A DNA stretch of 47,127 bases from UBA5109 sp964606735 (GCA_964606735.1 CAZSHI010000016.1:1-47127), one strand, 5' to 3'. Positions 8,279 through 16,806 are shown, counted from the first letter of the stretch. Numbers and translations are program-made. The notes: generated by a model not told the origin, from the sequence alone.

Positions 8279-8384
8279 CAGTCTGGCATTTTATTCGCGA
8301 ATGCCCCTTGACTGGCAGGTGCACTATGCTGAAGGAGCATAATTTCATGCTCACAAGCGCTGGATTCACTTACTGTTTTCGACA

Positions 8385-8414
8385 GTGAAATTACCGCATA
8401 ATCTTTGCTATAAT
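8385..8414 (+). promoter_or_regulatory. Promoter of mdh (extended -10, GC-rich discriminator)
   Basis: A perfect -10 TATAAT (8409-8414) is preceded by TG one base upstream (TGCTATAAT), an extended -10. A weak -35 GTGAAA lies 18 bp further up (8385-8390). The discriminator that follows is TGCGCGCTCG, very GC-rich, a feature of promoters under stringent (ppGpp) or growth-rate control. Transcription would start near 8421, giving a leader of about 76 nt. Confidence 0.7.
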
Positions 8415-8425
8415 TGCGCGCTCGC

Positions 8426-8449
8426 GCCGCCAGGGTCAAGTCAGGCGGC
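8426..8449 (+). other. GC-rich hairpin in the mdh leader
   Basis: GCCGCC (8426-8431) and GGCGGC (8444-8449) form a perfect 6-bp stem with a 12-nt loop near the predicted 5' end of the mdh transcript. It is not followed by a U run, so it is not a terminator. It could protect the 5' end of the mRNA or be a regulatory fold; this is inference. Confidence 0.5.
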
Positions 8450-8496
8450 CTCTAACAAGACAGTCTTTAATTACAACGCAAAAGGGATCCAAATCC

Positions 8497-9474
8497 ATGA
8501 AATCACCTGTTAGGGTTGCAGTCACCGGTGCTGCAGGACAAATCAGTTATTCACTCTTATTCAGAATTGCCTCCGGCGCCATGTTGGGTCCGGACCAGCC
8601 CGTTATTCTTCAGTTGCTGGAAATTACCCCGGCACTGGAAGCCTTGAAAGGCACCGCTATGGAAATTGACGACTGTGCCTTTCCATTAGTTCAGGGAATT
8701 ATCCAGACGGACGACCCCAATGTAGCTTTCAAGGATGCCGATTACTGCCTGCTGGTAGGTGCCCGTCCCCGTGGACCCGGCATGGAGCGTAAAGACCTGC
8801 TGGAAGCCAATGCGGCCATTTTTTCTGCACAGGGCAAAGCCATCAATGACAATGCCAGCCGAGATGTCAAAGTCATCGTGGTAGGCAACCCGGCCAACAC
8901 CAATGCGCTGATTGCCTATCGCAATGCTCCTGACCTGGATCCCGGTCAGTTTACTGCGATGACCCGTCTCGACCATAACCGCGCCATGGCCCAACTGGCC
9001 CAGAAAACCGGCAAGCACACGACGGATGTTGAGAGCATGATTATCTGGGGTAACCACAGTGCCACCCAGTATCCGGATATCCATCACTGCAAGGTCGATG
9101 GGACTGCCGCGACCGAGCTGGTCGATCAGGACTGGGTAGTTAATGACTTTATTCCGACGGTTCAGCAACGCGGTGCGGCCATCATCAAGGCACGCGGTCT
9201 GTCCAGCGCAGCTTCTGCTGCCAATGCGGCCATAGAACACATGCGTGACTGGGCTCTGGGCACCAATGGCAAGATTGTCAGCATGGGTATTCCCAGTGAT
9301 GGCAGCTACGGTATTGAAGAAGGCCTGATTTACTCCTTCCCGGTAACTTGTGAAAACGGTGAGTACAGCATCGTGCAGGGGCTGGAGATTAATGAGTTCT
9401 CTCAGGATCTGATGAAGAAGACGGAAGCAGAGTTAGCAGAAGAGCGCAACGGCGTAGCACATTTGCTTCCGTAA
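8497..9474 (+). CDS. mdh: NAD-dependent malate dehydrogenase (LDH-like type)
   Basis: This TCA-cycle enzyme oxidises malate to oxaloacetate with NAD. The 325-residue protein belongs to the cytosolic/Thermus-type MDH group, not to the E. coli mitochondrial-like type (312 aa). Visible parts are the nucleotide-binding GAAGQISYSLL, the substrate-loop arginines in ARPRGPGMERKDLL, VVGNPANTNAL, TRLDHNRAMAQLA and the catalytic histidine in IIWGNHSATQYPD. MGIPSDGSYGI is also typical of the group. The ATG at 8497 is 22 bp upstream of the GAAGQ loop, as in family members. It is transcribed alone from a strong promoter with a structured leader. No neighbouring TCA genes are present. Confidence 0.96.
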   Translation: MKSPVRVAVTGAAGQISYSLLFRIASGAMLGPDQPVILQLLEITPALEALKGTAMEIDDCAFPLVQGIIQTDDPNVAFKDADYCLLVGARPRGPGMERKDLLEANAAIFSAQGKAINDNASRDVKVIVVGNPANTNALIAYRNAPDLDPGQFTAMTRLDHNRAMAQLAQKTGKHTTDVESMIIWGNHSATQYPDIHHCKVDGTAATELVDQDWVVNDFIPTVQQRGAAIIKARGLSSAASAANAAIEHMRDWALGTNGKIVSMGIPSDGSYGIEEGLIYSFPVTCENGEYSIVQGLEINEFSQDLMKKTEAELAEERNGVAHLLP

Positions 9475-9737
9475 ATTACAAAGGCGCTTGCGGATTGACT
9501 CCCAGGCACCGTTATTTATGTACTGAGTTGCTTGTGTATTCATTAATACACTCCCACCTTCCGTGCATAAATACCTCGCCTGAAAGCCAATCCTCTAAGC
9601 GCGGGTGATTTCGCGTATAAGCGGATCCAGCAATGATAGTCTTGAAGGCATCTGAGGCCTGGATTTAGCAGCCAGTCTTCATGCATGGGTTTACTGCCCC
9701 TTTCAAAACTAGTTGATGGGTTGGTTCTTAAACTGTT
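9475..9737 (+). other. Non-coding stretch between mdh and the terminator; possible small RNA or dispersed element
   Basis: These 263 bp contain no convincing gene. A promoter-like pair TTGACT (9495-9500) and TGTACT (9519-9524) with an 18-bp spacer lies near the left end. An inverted pair ATCCAG (9625-9630)/CTGGAT (9659-9664) sits in the middle, and a strong intrinsic terminator follows at 9738. The result could be an independent RNA of about 235 nt, or simply a long mdh 3' UTR. A minus-strand open frame across it overlaps the tgt start and looks fortuitous. Confidence 0.35.
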
Positions 9738-9767
9738 AAAGGAAGTGTTCGCACTTCCTTTTTCTTT
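9738..9767 (+). terminator. Strong intrinsic terminator before tgt
   Basis: The stem AAAGGAAGTG (9738-9747) pairs perfectly with CACTTCCTTT (9752-9761) around a TTCG tetraloop, followed by TTCTTT. It ends transcription arriving from mdh or from an RNA in the preceding gap. It lies only 20 bp upstream of the tgt start, so tgt needs a promoter beyond it or read-through. Confidence 0.88.
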
Positions 9768-9786
9768 ATAAGGGTAATACAAGGTC

Positions 9787-10899
9787 GTGGAATTCAAGGT
9801 ATCCACAACAGATGGTGAAGCACGGCGCGGGGAATTGAGCTTTCCCCGTGGCAAGGTGCAGACACCGGCCTTTATGCCGGTGGGAACCTATGGCACGGTG
9901 AAGGGCATGCTGCCTTCACAGATTGCTGAAAGCGGGGCAGAAATCATTCTCGGCAATACCTTCCATCTGATGTTGCGCCCGGGTACCGAGGTCATCAGCA
10001 AGCACGGTGACCTGCATGATTTTATGGCCTGGGAAAAACCGATACTGACCGATTCGGGAGGCTTTCAGGTCTTCAGCCTGGGCAAGATGCGCAAGATCAG
10101 TGAAGCCGGGGTAGAATTCCGCTCACCGGTTGATGGTGACAAGGTGTTTTTGAGTCCGGAGAAGGCCATCCAGGTCCAGCATGCACTGGGTTCGGACATT
10201 GTCATGGTCTTTGATGAGTGCACGCCTTACCCGGCCAGTGAAGCGGAGGCGCGGGAGTCCATGGAGCTGTCCATGCGCTGGGCTGTTCGCTGCAAGGAAG
10301 CCCATGCCGGACATGAGGGGGCGTTGTTCGGTATTATTCAGGGCGGTATGTACCCGCAGCTGCGAAAAGCATCACTGGCGGCGCTACAGGAAATTGGTTT
10401 TGATGGTTATGCCATTGGCGGTCTGTCGGTTGGTGAACCGAAGCATGAGATGTTCAAGGTGCTCGATGCCATTGCCTCGCAAATGCCGCCAGCCAGGCCG
10501 CGGTACCTGATGGGGGTTGGCACGCCGGCAGATTTGGTAGAGGCCGTATGGCGCGGTATTGATATGTTCGACTGTGTTATGCCGACACGAAATGCCCGAA
10601 ATGCACACATTTTCACCTCTGAAGGCGTGCTGAAATTACGCAACGCCCGTTTTCGGGATGATCTGGCTCCGCTGGATAAAAATTGTGCCTGTTACACTTG
10701 TAAAAACTTTTCCCGGGCCTATTTACATCATATGGATAAATGCCGGGAGATGCTGGGAGCACAGCTTAATACCATTCATAACCTGCATTATTATCAGAGC
10801 CTAATGGCAGATTTGCGCCGTGCAATAGAACAGGGTACATTGGCCGCCTTTAGAAACAGCTTCCATGCCGCGCAGGGCGGGCAGGAAGATAATCCGTAA
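9787..10899 (+). CDS. tgt: tRNA-guanine transglycosylase Tgt
   Basis: Tgt swaps guanine 34 of tRNA-Tyr, -His, -Asn and -Asp for preQ1, the step before QueA. The 370-residue product (E. coli 375) is a TIM barrel. It carries TDSGGFQVFSL (Asp89, general base), GIIQGGMY, GYAIGGLSVGE and the nucleophile Asp262 in GIDMFDCVMPTR. Zinc ligands are CACYTC (Cys300, 302, 305) plus a downstream histidine. The start is a GTG at 9787, which gives MEFKVSTTDGEARRGEL as in homologues. yajC follows after 15 bp, so tgt leads a tgt-yajC-secD-secF operon as in E. coli, but queA is not its upstream partner here. Confidence 0.96.
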   Translation: MEFKVSTTDGEARRGELSFPRGKVQTPAFMPVGTYGTVKGMLPSQIAESGAEIILGNTFHLMLRPGTEVISKHGDLHDFMAWEKPILTDSGGFQVFSLGKMRKISEAGVEFRSPVDGDKVFLSPEKAIQVQHALGSDIVMVFDECTPYPASEAEARESMELSMRWAVRCKEAHAGHEGALFGIIQGGMYPQLRKASLAALQEIGFDGYAIGGLSVGEPKHEMFKVLDAIASQMPPARPRYLMGVGTPADLVEAVWRGIDMFDCVMPTRNARNAHIFTSEGVLKLRNARFRDDLAPLDKNCACYTCKNFSRAYLHHMDKCREMLGAQLNTIHNLHYYQSLMADLRRAIEQGTLAAFRNSFHAAQGGQEDNP

Positions 10900-10914
10900 T
10901 AGAAGGCTTACACG

Positions 10915-11262
10915 ATGAATTTTTTAATCAATTCTGCATACGCTCAGACTGCCGGAGGCGCTCCGGCCCAGCAAAGTCCCTGGACTTCTTTTATTTTTCT
11001 GGGTGGCTTCATTCTCATTTTTTATTTCATGCTGATTCGTCCGCAATCAAAGCGGGCAAAAGAGCATAAGGCTCTGGTAGAACAGCTTGCCAAAGGTGAC
11101 GAAGTGATGACAGCTGGCGGTATACTGGGCAAGGTGACAGCGGTTGATGAACATTATATTGCCATTGCTGTGACCGATAACGTGGAACTGAAAATGCAGA
11201 AATCCTCGGTTTCAGCCGTGCTGCCAAAAGGTACTATCAAGTCCATAGGACAGGCAAAATAA
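10915..11262 (+). CDS. yajC: Sec translocon accessory subunit YajC
   Basis: YajC is a small inner-membrane protein of the SecDF-YajC complex that assists SecYEG. The product has 115 residues with one membrane span at about 24-41 (WTSFIFLGGFILIFYFMLI). The conserved RPQSKRAKEH follows, then the cytosolic DEVMTAGGILGKV segment, which is characteristic. It lies 15 bp after tgt and 28 bp before secD in the usual order. Confidence 0.95.
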   Translation: MNFLINSAYAQTAGGAPAQQSPWTSFIFLGGFILIFYFMLIRPQSKRAKEHKALVEQLAKGDEVMTAGGILGKVTAVDEHYIAIAVTDNVELKMQKSSVSAVLPKGTIKSIGQAK

Positions 11263-11290
11263 CCGAAACCGCTTTGTTTGTGGAAGCAAG

Positions 11291-13171
11291 ATGTTAAATA
11301 AATACCCACTCTGGAAGAACGTACTGGTCGTCTGTATCGTCGTGATTTCTCTTGTGTATGCGGCGCCGAATTTCTATCCTCCGGATCCAGCCATACAGAT
11401 ATCCCATGACAGTGGCTTGGTAGACCAGAGTGCGCTGGATACAGCAACGGTGGCCTTGAGAACTGACGGTATTGCTTACCTTTCTGCCGAGCTGGACAAT
11501 GGCACCGGGCTCATCCGCCTGCAGGACCAGAATGACCAGGGCAGGGCGCAGGATATTGTGCAACTGTCGCTGCCTGATGAATACATCGTGGCACAGAACA
11601 TGGCCGCCAATACGCCGGACTGGCTTTCGGCACTGGCAGCCAGTCCGATGAGTTATGGTCTGGACTTAAGCGGCGGAGTGCATTTCCTGATGGAAGTGGA
11701 TATGCAGCAAGCCGTTGCCAATCAGCTGAATGATTCAACGGCCATCATGCGCTCCTTATTACGTGAAGAGCGCTTACGCTATCGGCCACCGGTGGAAGTC
11801 GATGAGCAGAACCGCATCATTATCCGTTTCACCGATGCTGAAACCCGTCGTCAGGCCAATGAGTTGATACAGGATGAATTCCCCGACTTGGTGTCTCGAA
11901 ATGACGAGATAGGTGAAGACTTCATCCTTTACTATCAGCCGACTGAGGCCAGTCTACTTTTGTTGCAGGACTATGCTCTGCAGCAGAACCTGTCAACTTT
12001 ACGAACCCGTGTCGATGCGCTTGGCGTGAAGGAACCCAAAGTCCAGCGCATGGGACAGGACCGTATCATTGTTGAGTTGCCGGGCATTCAGGATACCACC
12101 CGTGCCAAAGATATTATTTCAACGGTTGCCACCCTGCGTTTCCATCTGGTGGCAGAAGCGGGGGCTGCTGCCGGCACCACAACCGATTACCTTTACGAAG
12201 GCATCATGCTGCCGCTGGAAAATGACATTATCGTCAGCGGTGACAGCGTAACCCAGGCACAGTCTTCTTTCGATCCACAAACAACGCTTCCACAGGTCAA
12301 TATAACGCTGGATGCGGCAGGTGCACGGCAGATGAATGAAGCCACGCGTGGCAATATCGGACGCCAGATGGCTATCCTGCTCAGTGAAACCAAGGTGCGG
12401 ACGATTACCGAATTGCTGCCCAATGGCGAGATTGAATCCCACTCGGAACCCTTTGAGGAAGTGAGGGTAATCAGTGCGCCGGTAATTCAGGCTGCACTGG
12501 GACGCCAATTCAGAATTACCGGCCTGGTTGGCAATGAGGCCAATGACCTGGCCTTGCTGATTCGATCCGGCGCCCTGGCAGCACCCATGTACTTCCTGGA
12601 AGAGAGCACTATCGGACCGAGCCTGGGTCAGGACAATATTGATCGTGGTGTGCTTTCCGTGCAGATTGGTATGGGGCTGGTGCTGCTGTTCATGCTGGTG
12701 TATTACCGTCTCTTCGGTCTGATTGCCAATGTGGCGCTGGGTATCAATCTGCTGCTCCTGATTGCCCTGATGTCAATCATCGGAGCCACACTGACCCTGC
12801 CGGGTATAGCCGGTATCGTGTTGACTGTGGGCATGGCCGTTGATGCCAACGTGTTGATTTTTGCGCGCATACGTGAAGAATTGCAAAGTGGTACGAGTAT
12901 TCAAAAAGCCATCGATGCCGGCTATGGTCGGGCCTTTGTTACCATTCTTGATGCCAATGTCACCACCCTGCTGGTCGCCATCATCCTTTATGCCATCGGC
13001 ACCGGTGCTGTCAGAGGTTTTGCGGTAACCCTGTCAATCGGCATTCTAACCTCCATGTTCACGGCCATTGTTCTGACTCGGGCCATTGTGAATCTGATTT
13101 ACGGGGGAAGACGTGTCAATAAAATATCCATCGGCATCAAGTTGCCGGACGTAAAAGCGGCAGCCAGTTAA
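11291..13171 (+). CDS. secD: Protein translocase subunit SecD
   Basis: SecD is an RND-type membrane protein that, with SecF, uses proton flow to pull exported proteins out of SecYEG on the periplasmic side. The 626-residue product has a first membrane span at about 10-27 (NVLVVCIVVISLVYAAPNF), a large periplasmic P1 domain beginning at GLDLSGGVHFLMEVD, and five C-terminal spans. These contain the conserved GMAVDANVLIFARIREEL, holding the functionally important Asp, and TTLLVAIILYAIGTGAVRGFA. Its length is close to E. coli SecD (615). secF follows after 14 bp. Confidence 0.96.
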   Translation: MLNKYPLWKNVLVVCIVVISLVYAAPNFYPPDPAIQISHDSGLVDQSALDTATVALRTDGIAYLSAELDNGTGLIRLQDQNDQGRAQDIVQLSLPDEYIVAQNMAANTPDWLSALAASPMSYGLDLSGGVHFLMEVDMQQAVANQLNDSTAIMRSLLREERLRYRPPVEVDEQNRIIIRFTDAETRRQANELIQDEFPDLVSRNDEIGEDFILYYQPTEASLLLLQDYALQQNLSTLRTRVDALGVKEPKVQRMGQDRIIVELPGIQDTTRAKDIISTVATLRFHLVAEAGAAAGTTTDYLYEGIMLPLENDIIVSGDSVTQAQSSFDPQTTLPQVNITLDAAGARQMNEATRGNIGRQMAILLSETKVRTITELLPNGEIESHSEPFEEVRVISAPVIQAALGRQFRITGLVGNEANDLALLIRSGALAAPMYFLEESTIGPSLGQDNIDRGVLSVQIGMGLVLLFMLVYYRLFGLIANVALGINLLLLIALMSIIGATLTLPGIAGIVLTVGMAVDANVLIFARIREELQSGTSIQKAIDAGYGRAFVTILDANVTTLLVAIILYAIGTGAVRGFAVTLSIGILTSMFTAIVLTRAIVNLIYGGRRVNKISIGIKLPDVKAAAS

Positions 13172-13185
13172 GGTGGAGAGTCGAC

Positions 13186-14133
13186 GTGATTGAATTCCAG
13201 AACACTATCGATTTTATGGGCAAGCGCAAACTGGCGGTGGCCTTTTCAGTTGTACTTTTGCTGGTATCGATTACTTCATTTTTTGTGAACGGCATGCGTT
13301 TTGGGCTGGATTTTACCGGGGGTGCCCAGGTTGAGGTTTTCTATGATCAGGAACCGAATCTGGAGGAAATCCGCAATTCGCTGCAACAGGCCGGCTATGA
13401 AAATTATGAAGTGGTGTTTTTTGGCAGTAATCAGGATGTAGTCATCCGGATTCAGGATGTGCAGGAAGAAGAACTCCTGCTGGATGAATCAGATCAGGCA
13501 GGAGACCGGGTATTCCAGGTGCTCAGTGAAAATGCCGGCCAGAATGTTCAGTTGCTGCGCTCGGAGTATATTGGTTCGCAGGTGGGTGATGAATTAAGGG
13601 ACCAGGGAGGTCTCGGTATGCTGGTAGCACTCATCATGATCATGATCTATATCTCCCTGCGCTTCCAGTTCAAATTTGCTGTGGGAGCTGTCGTTGCACT
13701 GGCGCATGATGTGATTATCGTGCTCGGCTTCTTCTCGGTGATGGGATATGACTTTGATCTGACGGTATTGGCAGCTGTGCTGGCAGTTATCGGTTACTCG
13801 CTTAACGATACCATTGTGGTATCTGACAGAATCCGTGAAAATTTTCGTATCCTGCGCGCAACAGAACCTCTCGAGTCCATCAATATTTCGATCACCCAGA
13901 CTTTTAGCCGGACCCTGATTACCTCACTGACAACTTTACTGGTGCTGCTGGCACTGTTGCTGGTTGGAGGTGAGATGATCAAGGGTTTTGCTACGGCACT
14001 GACGGTTGGTATCGTGATCGGAACCTACTCTTCCATCTATGTGGCAGCAAATGTTCTGCTGTACATGAATATCAGCAAGGAAGACCTGATTCCCGCACAG
14101 AAGGATAACGCCGAACTCGACGCTATCCCCTGA
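13186..14133 (+). CDS. secF: Protein translocase subunit SecF
   Basis: SecF is the partner of SecD. The protein has 315 residues (E. coli 323) with an N-terminal span, GLDFTGGAQVEVFYDQ at the start of the periplasmic domain, and five later spans. These include AVIGYSLNDTIVVSDRIREN and FSRTLITSLTTLLVLLALLL, the SecF signature. The start is GTG at 13186, preceded by a good ribosome site (GGTGGAG). It is the last gene of the tgt operon. The next gene is convergent, with only 13 bp between them and no clear hairpin. Confidence 0.95.
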   Translation: MIEFQNTIDFMGKRKLAVAFSVVLLLVSITSFFVNGMRFGLDFTGGAQVEVFYDQEPNLEEIRNSLQQAGYENYEVVFFGSNQDVVIRIQDVQEEELLLDESDQAGDRVFQVLSENAGQNVQLLRSEYIGSQVGDELRDQGGLGMLVALIMIMIYISLRFQFKFAVGAVVALAHDVIIVLGFFSVMGYDFDLTVLAAVLAVIGYSLNDTIVVSDRIRENFRILRATEPLESINISITQTFSRTLITSLTTLLVLLALLLVGGEMIKGFATALTVGIVIGTYSSIYVAANVLLYMNISKEDLIPAQKDNAELDAIP

Positions 14134-14146
14134 GTGTTTGCAGGCT

Positions 14147-14953
14147 TTATGACAGGGTCAGTACGTCCTGACCGACTTTCATCAGTACTTTTTCTGAAGT
14201 GTTACCGCGCATGAGAGCGGAAGCGCCCCGGCGGTGCAGGGTTCCAATGATAACCATGTCGGCATTGATCTCGTCAGCATACTTGGCAACCACATCAGCA
14301 GGATCACCTTCTTCAACATGAACCTTTTCAGTATCCAGACCGGTGAATTCCAGGAGCTTTTCTCGATTGGGGTAATGCATGCTGTCCTTGTAGGCATTGA
14401 TGACATAGACATCAGCACCATAGATGCTGGCAATACGCTTACCATTGCTGATGATTTTTTCGTTAAGGAGTTTGTATTCTTCCTTCTCGGCCTGAATATT
14501 CAGCGCCGCCAGAATAACCTTACGATGGCTGCTGGCATTGGGGCGCACGATCATCACAGGACAGAAAGATTTTCTCAACAGCTCCCACTTGGAATTGGTG
14601 AACATATTGCGACGTACGGCCACATCATAATCCGGAATGAAAATAATGTCGGGCTGAATTCTGTCTGCACAGTTTAGTACGGCCTCTGTCCATTCCAAGG
14701 ACCAGCATAGCTCATAATCGAATTCCAGGCCTGAGCCTTCAATCGGAGCCGTGAGCTCTTTTAACCAGTTGCCGCTGCGGAAGAGAGATTGATTACGTGC
14801 CTTCAAATCTGTATTGGCTTCATCTACACAGATGAACAAATATAATTTAGGTGGTACTTTTCTTAATTTTGCAGAAGTCAGGGCACGGTCCAGAGCAATA
14901 TGTGAATCCTGGCTCGGTTCGATAAGTACGAGTATATATTCCTGCTCACTCAT
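14147..14953 (-). CDS. Tandem universal stress protein (UspE-like)
   Basis: The 268-residue product has two universal-stress domains in a row. The first (about 5-135) begins YILVLIEPSQDSHIALDRAL, and the second (about 142-268) ends with IIGTLHRRGASALMRGNTSE. That segment resembles the nucleotide-binding G-2x-G-9x-G(S/T) motif and the matching block of E. coli UspE. The first domain lacks such a motif. UspE-type proteins act in the cytoplasm in stress tolerance, motility and adhesion; the role here is not further defined. It is a lone gene, convergent with secF. Its upstream neighbour suhB lies 109 bp away on the same strand. Confidence 0.88.
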   Translation of the reverse strand: MSEQEYILVLIEPSQDSHIALDRALTSAKLRKVPPKLYLFICVDEANTDLKARNQSLFRSGNWLKELTAPIEGSGLEFDYELCWSLEWTEAVLNCADRIQPDIIFIPDYDVAVRRNMFTNSKWELLRKSFCPVMIVRPNASSHRKVILAALNIQAEKEEYKLLNEKIISNGKRIASIYGADVYVINAYKDSMHYPNREKLLEFTGLDTEKVHVEEGDPADVVAKYADEINADMVIIGTLHRRGASALMRGNTSEKVLMKVGQDVLTLS

Positions 14954-15062
14954 GTTTCATTCTCCACGCTTGGCATTTCAGTTTTAATTTTATTTATACA
15001 GTTAAGATACTACTGATTTTTCCCTGTGGTGGATATGACAAATATCAATCACCGGGGCAATA

Positions 15063-15839
15063 TCAAGACGCTTTGTTGATTAATGGCAGCAATGATTTGA
15101 AGGTTTTGCTATTGGCGAAGACCAGTTTGTCGCTGTTCAGGCAATCCGGATTGCCCTGATGGTCACTGATCAGACCGCCGGCTTCCTGCAGAATTAGGAT
15201 GCCGGCTGCGACATCCCATTGCTGGATGCCAGACATCCAGCCGGCGTTAAGTCGACCGCAGGCGGTATAGGCAAGGTCCAGGGCCGCTGAGCCGGTGAAT
15301 CGTAAGCCTGCAACCTTGTCCTTGAGATTTTTTTGCAGAGTCAGCGCAGTGTCGTAGCGATCGGCTGAGAATGAAAAACTGACCACCGAGTTTTCCAGAG
15401 TCGCCGTCGTGTTACAGCGAATTTTTTTGCCGTTCAGCTGGGCGCCTTCTCCTCTGTTGGCAGTGAATTCCTCACGACGCACGGGGTCCACGATAATGGC
15501 ATGCTGTAATTTGTTGTTTTTTACACAGGCCATGGAAATACAGAAATGCGGAAAGCCACGCATAAAGTTGCGGGTACCGTCAATCGGGTCAATGATCCAC
15601 AGACTTTGTGAATCTTCCCCTTGCTGCAGGCCGGACTCTTCACCCAGGAAACCATGCGATGGGTAGGCTTTTCGAATGCTCTGAATTAGCAGGTTTTCGA
15701 CTTCCCGATCAATGTCCGTGACGTAGTCATTTTTACCTTTTTCAAATATTTTGACGCGGTCCAAGCGCTCAACTGCATCAAGAATAATATCCGACGCTTC
15801 GCGAGCGGCGCGCAAGGCGATATTGACGATTCCATGCAT
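15063..15839 (-). CDS. suhB: Inositol-1-monophosphatase family protein SuhB
   Basis: SuhB is a Mg-dependent phosphatase with inositol monophosphatase activity. In E. coli it also works in Nus antitermination complexes on rRNA. The 258-residue product carries the metal ligands Glu67 in FLGEESG, Asp84 and Asp87 in IIDPIDGTRNF, and the third Asp in QQWDVAAGILILQEAGG. It starts MHGIVNIALRAAREA. It lies divergent from trmJ across 129 bp, the same arrangement as in E. coli, which supports the suhB assignment over other phosphatases of this family. Confidence 0.94.
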   Translation of the reverse strand: MHGIVNIALRAAREASDIILDAVERLDRVKIFEKGKNDYVTDIDREVENLLIQSIRKAYPSHGFLGEESGLQQGEDSQSLWIIDPIDGTRNFMRGFPHFCISMACVKNNKLQHAIIVDPVRREEFTANRGEGAQLNGKKIRCNTTATLENSVVSFSFSADRYDTALTLQKNLKDKVAGLRFTGSAALDLAYTACGRLNAGWMSGIQQWDVAAGILILQEAGGLISDHQGNPDCLNSDKLVFANSKTFKSLLPLINKAS

Positions 15840-15968
15840 GTGAGTTTGCCCTGAGAATGTGGGATTGAGCCGGGCGCTATGATATCAGAGCCTGCCGCTT
15901 TCTGCTAAGATGCCCGACTTTTATTCTGGTAGATAAATGAGGGGCTCAAGTGGACCCCGGACAGGCAA

Positions 15969-16721
15969 ATGCACATGACCTATCAGCTCGACAATATCCG
16001 ACTTGTTCTGGTGAACACATCCCATCCCGGCAATATTGGCGCTACGGCCCGTGCCATGAAAAATATGGGCCTTTCACAGTTGTACCTGGTTTCTCCGAAG
16101 GATTATCCCTCCGGTGTGGCGGTTGGGCGTGCCTCCTCAGCGCTGGATATTCTGGATACGGCCGTGGTTTGTGAAAACCTAACAGAAGCCATTGCCGACT
16201 GCTCGCTGGTCATCGGCACCAGTGCCCGTTCGCGCCGGATTCCCTGGCCGGTATTGGAACCCGATGAATGTGCGCATCAATTAGTTGTCGAGGGGCAAAA
16301 TCAGCAGGTTGCACTGGTGTTCGGTCGCGAGGATCGAGGTCTGAGTAACGAGGAATTACAGCTTTGTCACTATCATGTGCAGATTCCGGCCAATCCGGAA
16401 TACAGTTCCTTGAATCTGGCCGCTGCAGCGATGGTGCTGTGTCATGAAATTTATCGGGTGAAATATCGTCAGGAACAGTCCGGGGAACAAGTAGAACAGC
16501 CCTGGGACAAGGAAATGGCCACGGTTGCTGAAGTGGAACGTTATCTGGCGCACCTGGAAGAATTACTGATTCAGATAGATTTTCATGATCCTGAGAACCC
16601 CCGGCACCTGATGCCAAGGCTGCGACGCCTCTACAGCCGAGTCAGGCTGGATAAGATGGAAATCAATATCCTGCACGGTATTGTCACGGAAAGCCGGAAA
16701 ATGCTGGAAAAAAACAAATAA
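15969..16721 (+). CDS. trmJ: tRNA (cytidine/uridine-32 2'-O) methyltransferase TrmJ
   Basis: TrmJ is a SPOUT-class methyltransferase that 2'-O-methylates residue 32 in several tRNAs. The protein has 250 residues. The knotted catalytic domain shows SHPGNIGATARAMKNMG, FGREDRGLSNEEL and NPEYSSLNLAAAAMVLCHE, the three SPOUT motifs. The C-terminal extension is helical. Two close ATGs (15969 and 15975) are both possible starts; the second would drop only Met-His. It precedes iscR by 85 bp, as in E. coli. Confidence 0.94.
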   Translation: MHMTYQLDNIRLVLVNTSHPGNIGATARAMKNMGLSQLYLVSPKDYPSGVAVGRASSALDILDTAVVCENLTEAIADCSLVIGTSARSRRIPWPVLEPDECAHQLVVEGQNQQVALVFGREDRGLSNEELQLCHYHVQIPANPEYSSLNLAAAAMVLCHEIYRVKYRQEQSGEQVEQPWDKEMATVAEVERYLAHLEELLIQIDFHDPENPRHLMPRLRRLYSRVRLDKMEINILHGIVTESRKMLEKNK

Positions 16722-16742
16722 ACAGGGGGCTTCGATCAGGCA

Positions 16743-16798
16743 ATACTTGACTAAAAAGCTTGGTTTTTAGATAATACCCGAGTAATTTAATCAGGATT
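16743..16798 (+). promoter_or_regulatory. isc promoter with two IscR type-1-like sites
   Basis: The promoter has -35 TTGACT (16747-16752), a 17-bp spacer and -10 GATAAT (16770-16775). A 25-bp element at 16774-16798 (starting ATACCCGAGTAATTTAATC) fits the dyad consensus of type 1 IscR sites at nearly every position and overlaps the end of the -10. A second at 16743-16767 has a perfect left half (ATACTTGACT) and a weaker right half, and overlaps the -35. In E. coli, [2Fe-2S]-IscR represses its own operon through such sites, so the same feedback is expected here. Confidence 0.82.
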
Positions 16799-16806
16799 AA
16801 ACAGCC

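Noticed and set aside
8285..8341. Hairpins GGCATT/AATGCC and TATGCT/AGCATA after the TonB receptor gene as a terminator
   Set aside because: Both are short 6-bp stems and neither is followed by a T run, so a terminator call was not supportable.
9543..9854. A 103-codon minus-strand frame opposite the mdh-tgt gap
   Set aside because: It crosses the strong terminator and the tgt start, has no recognisable domain and no ribosome site; the region was kept only as a non-coding candidate.
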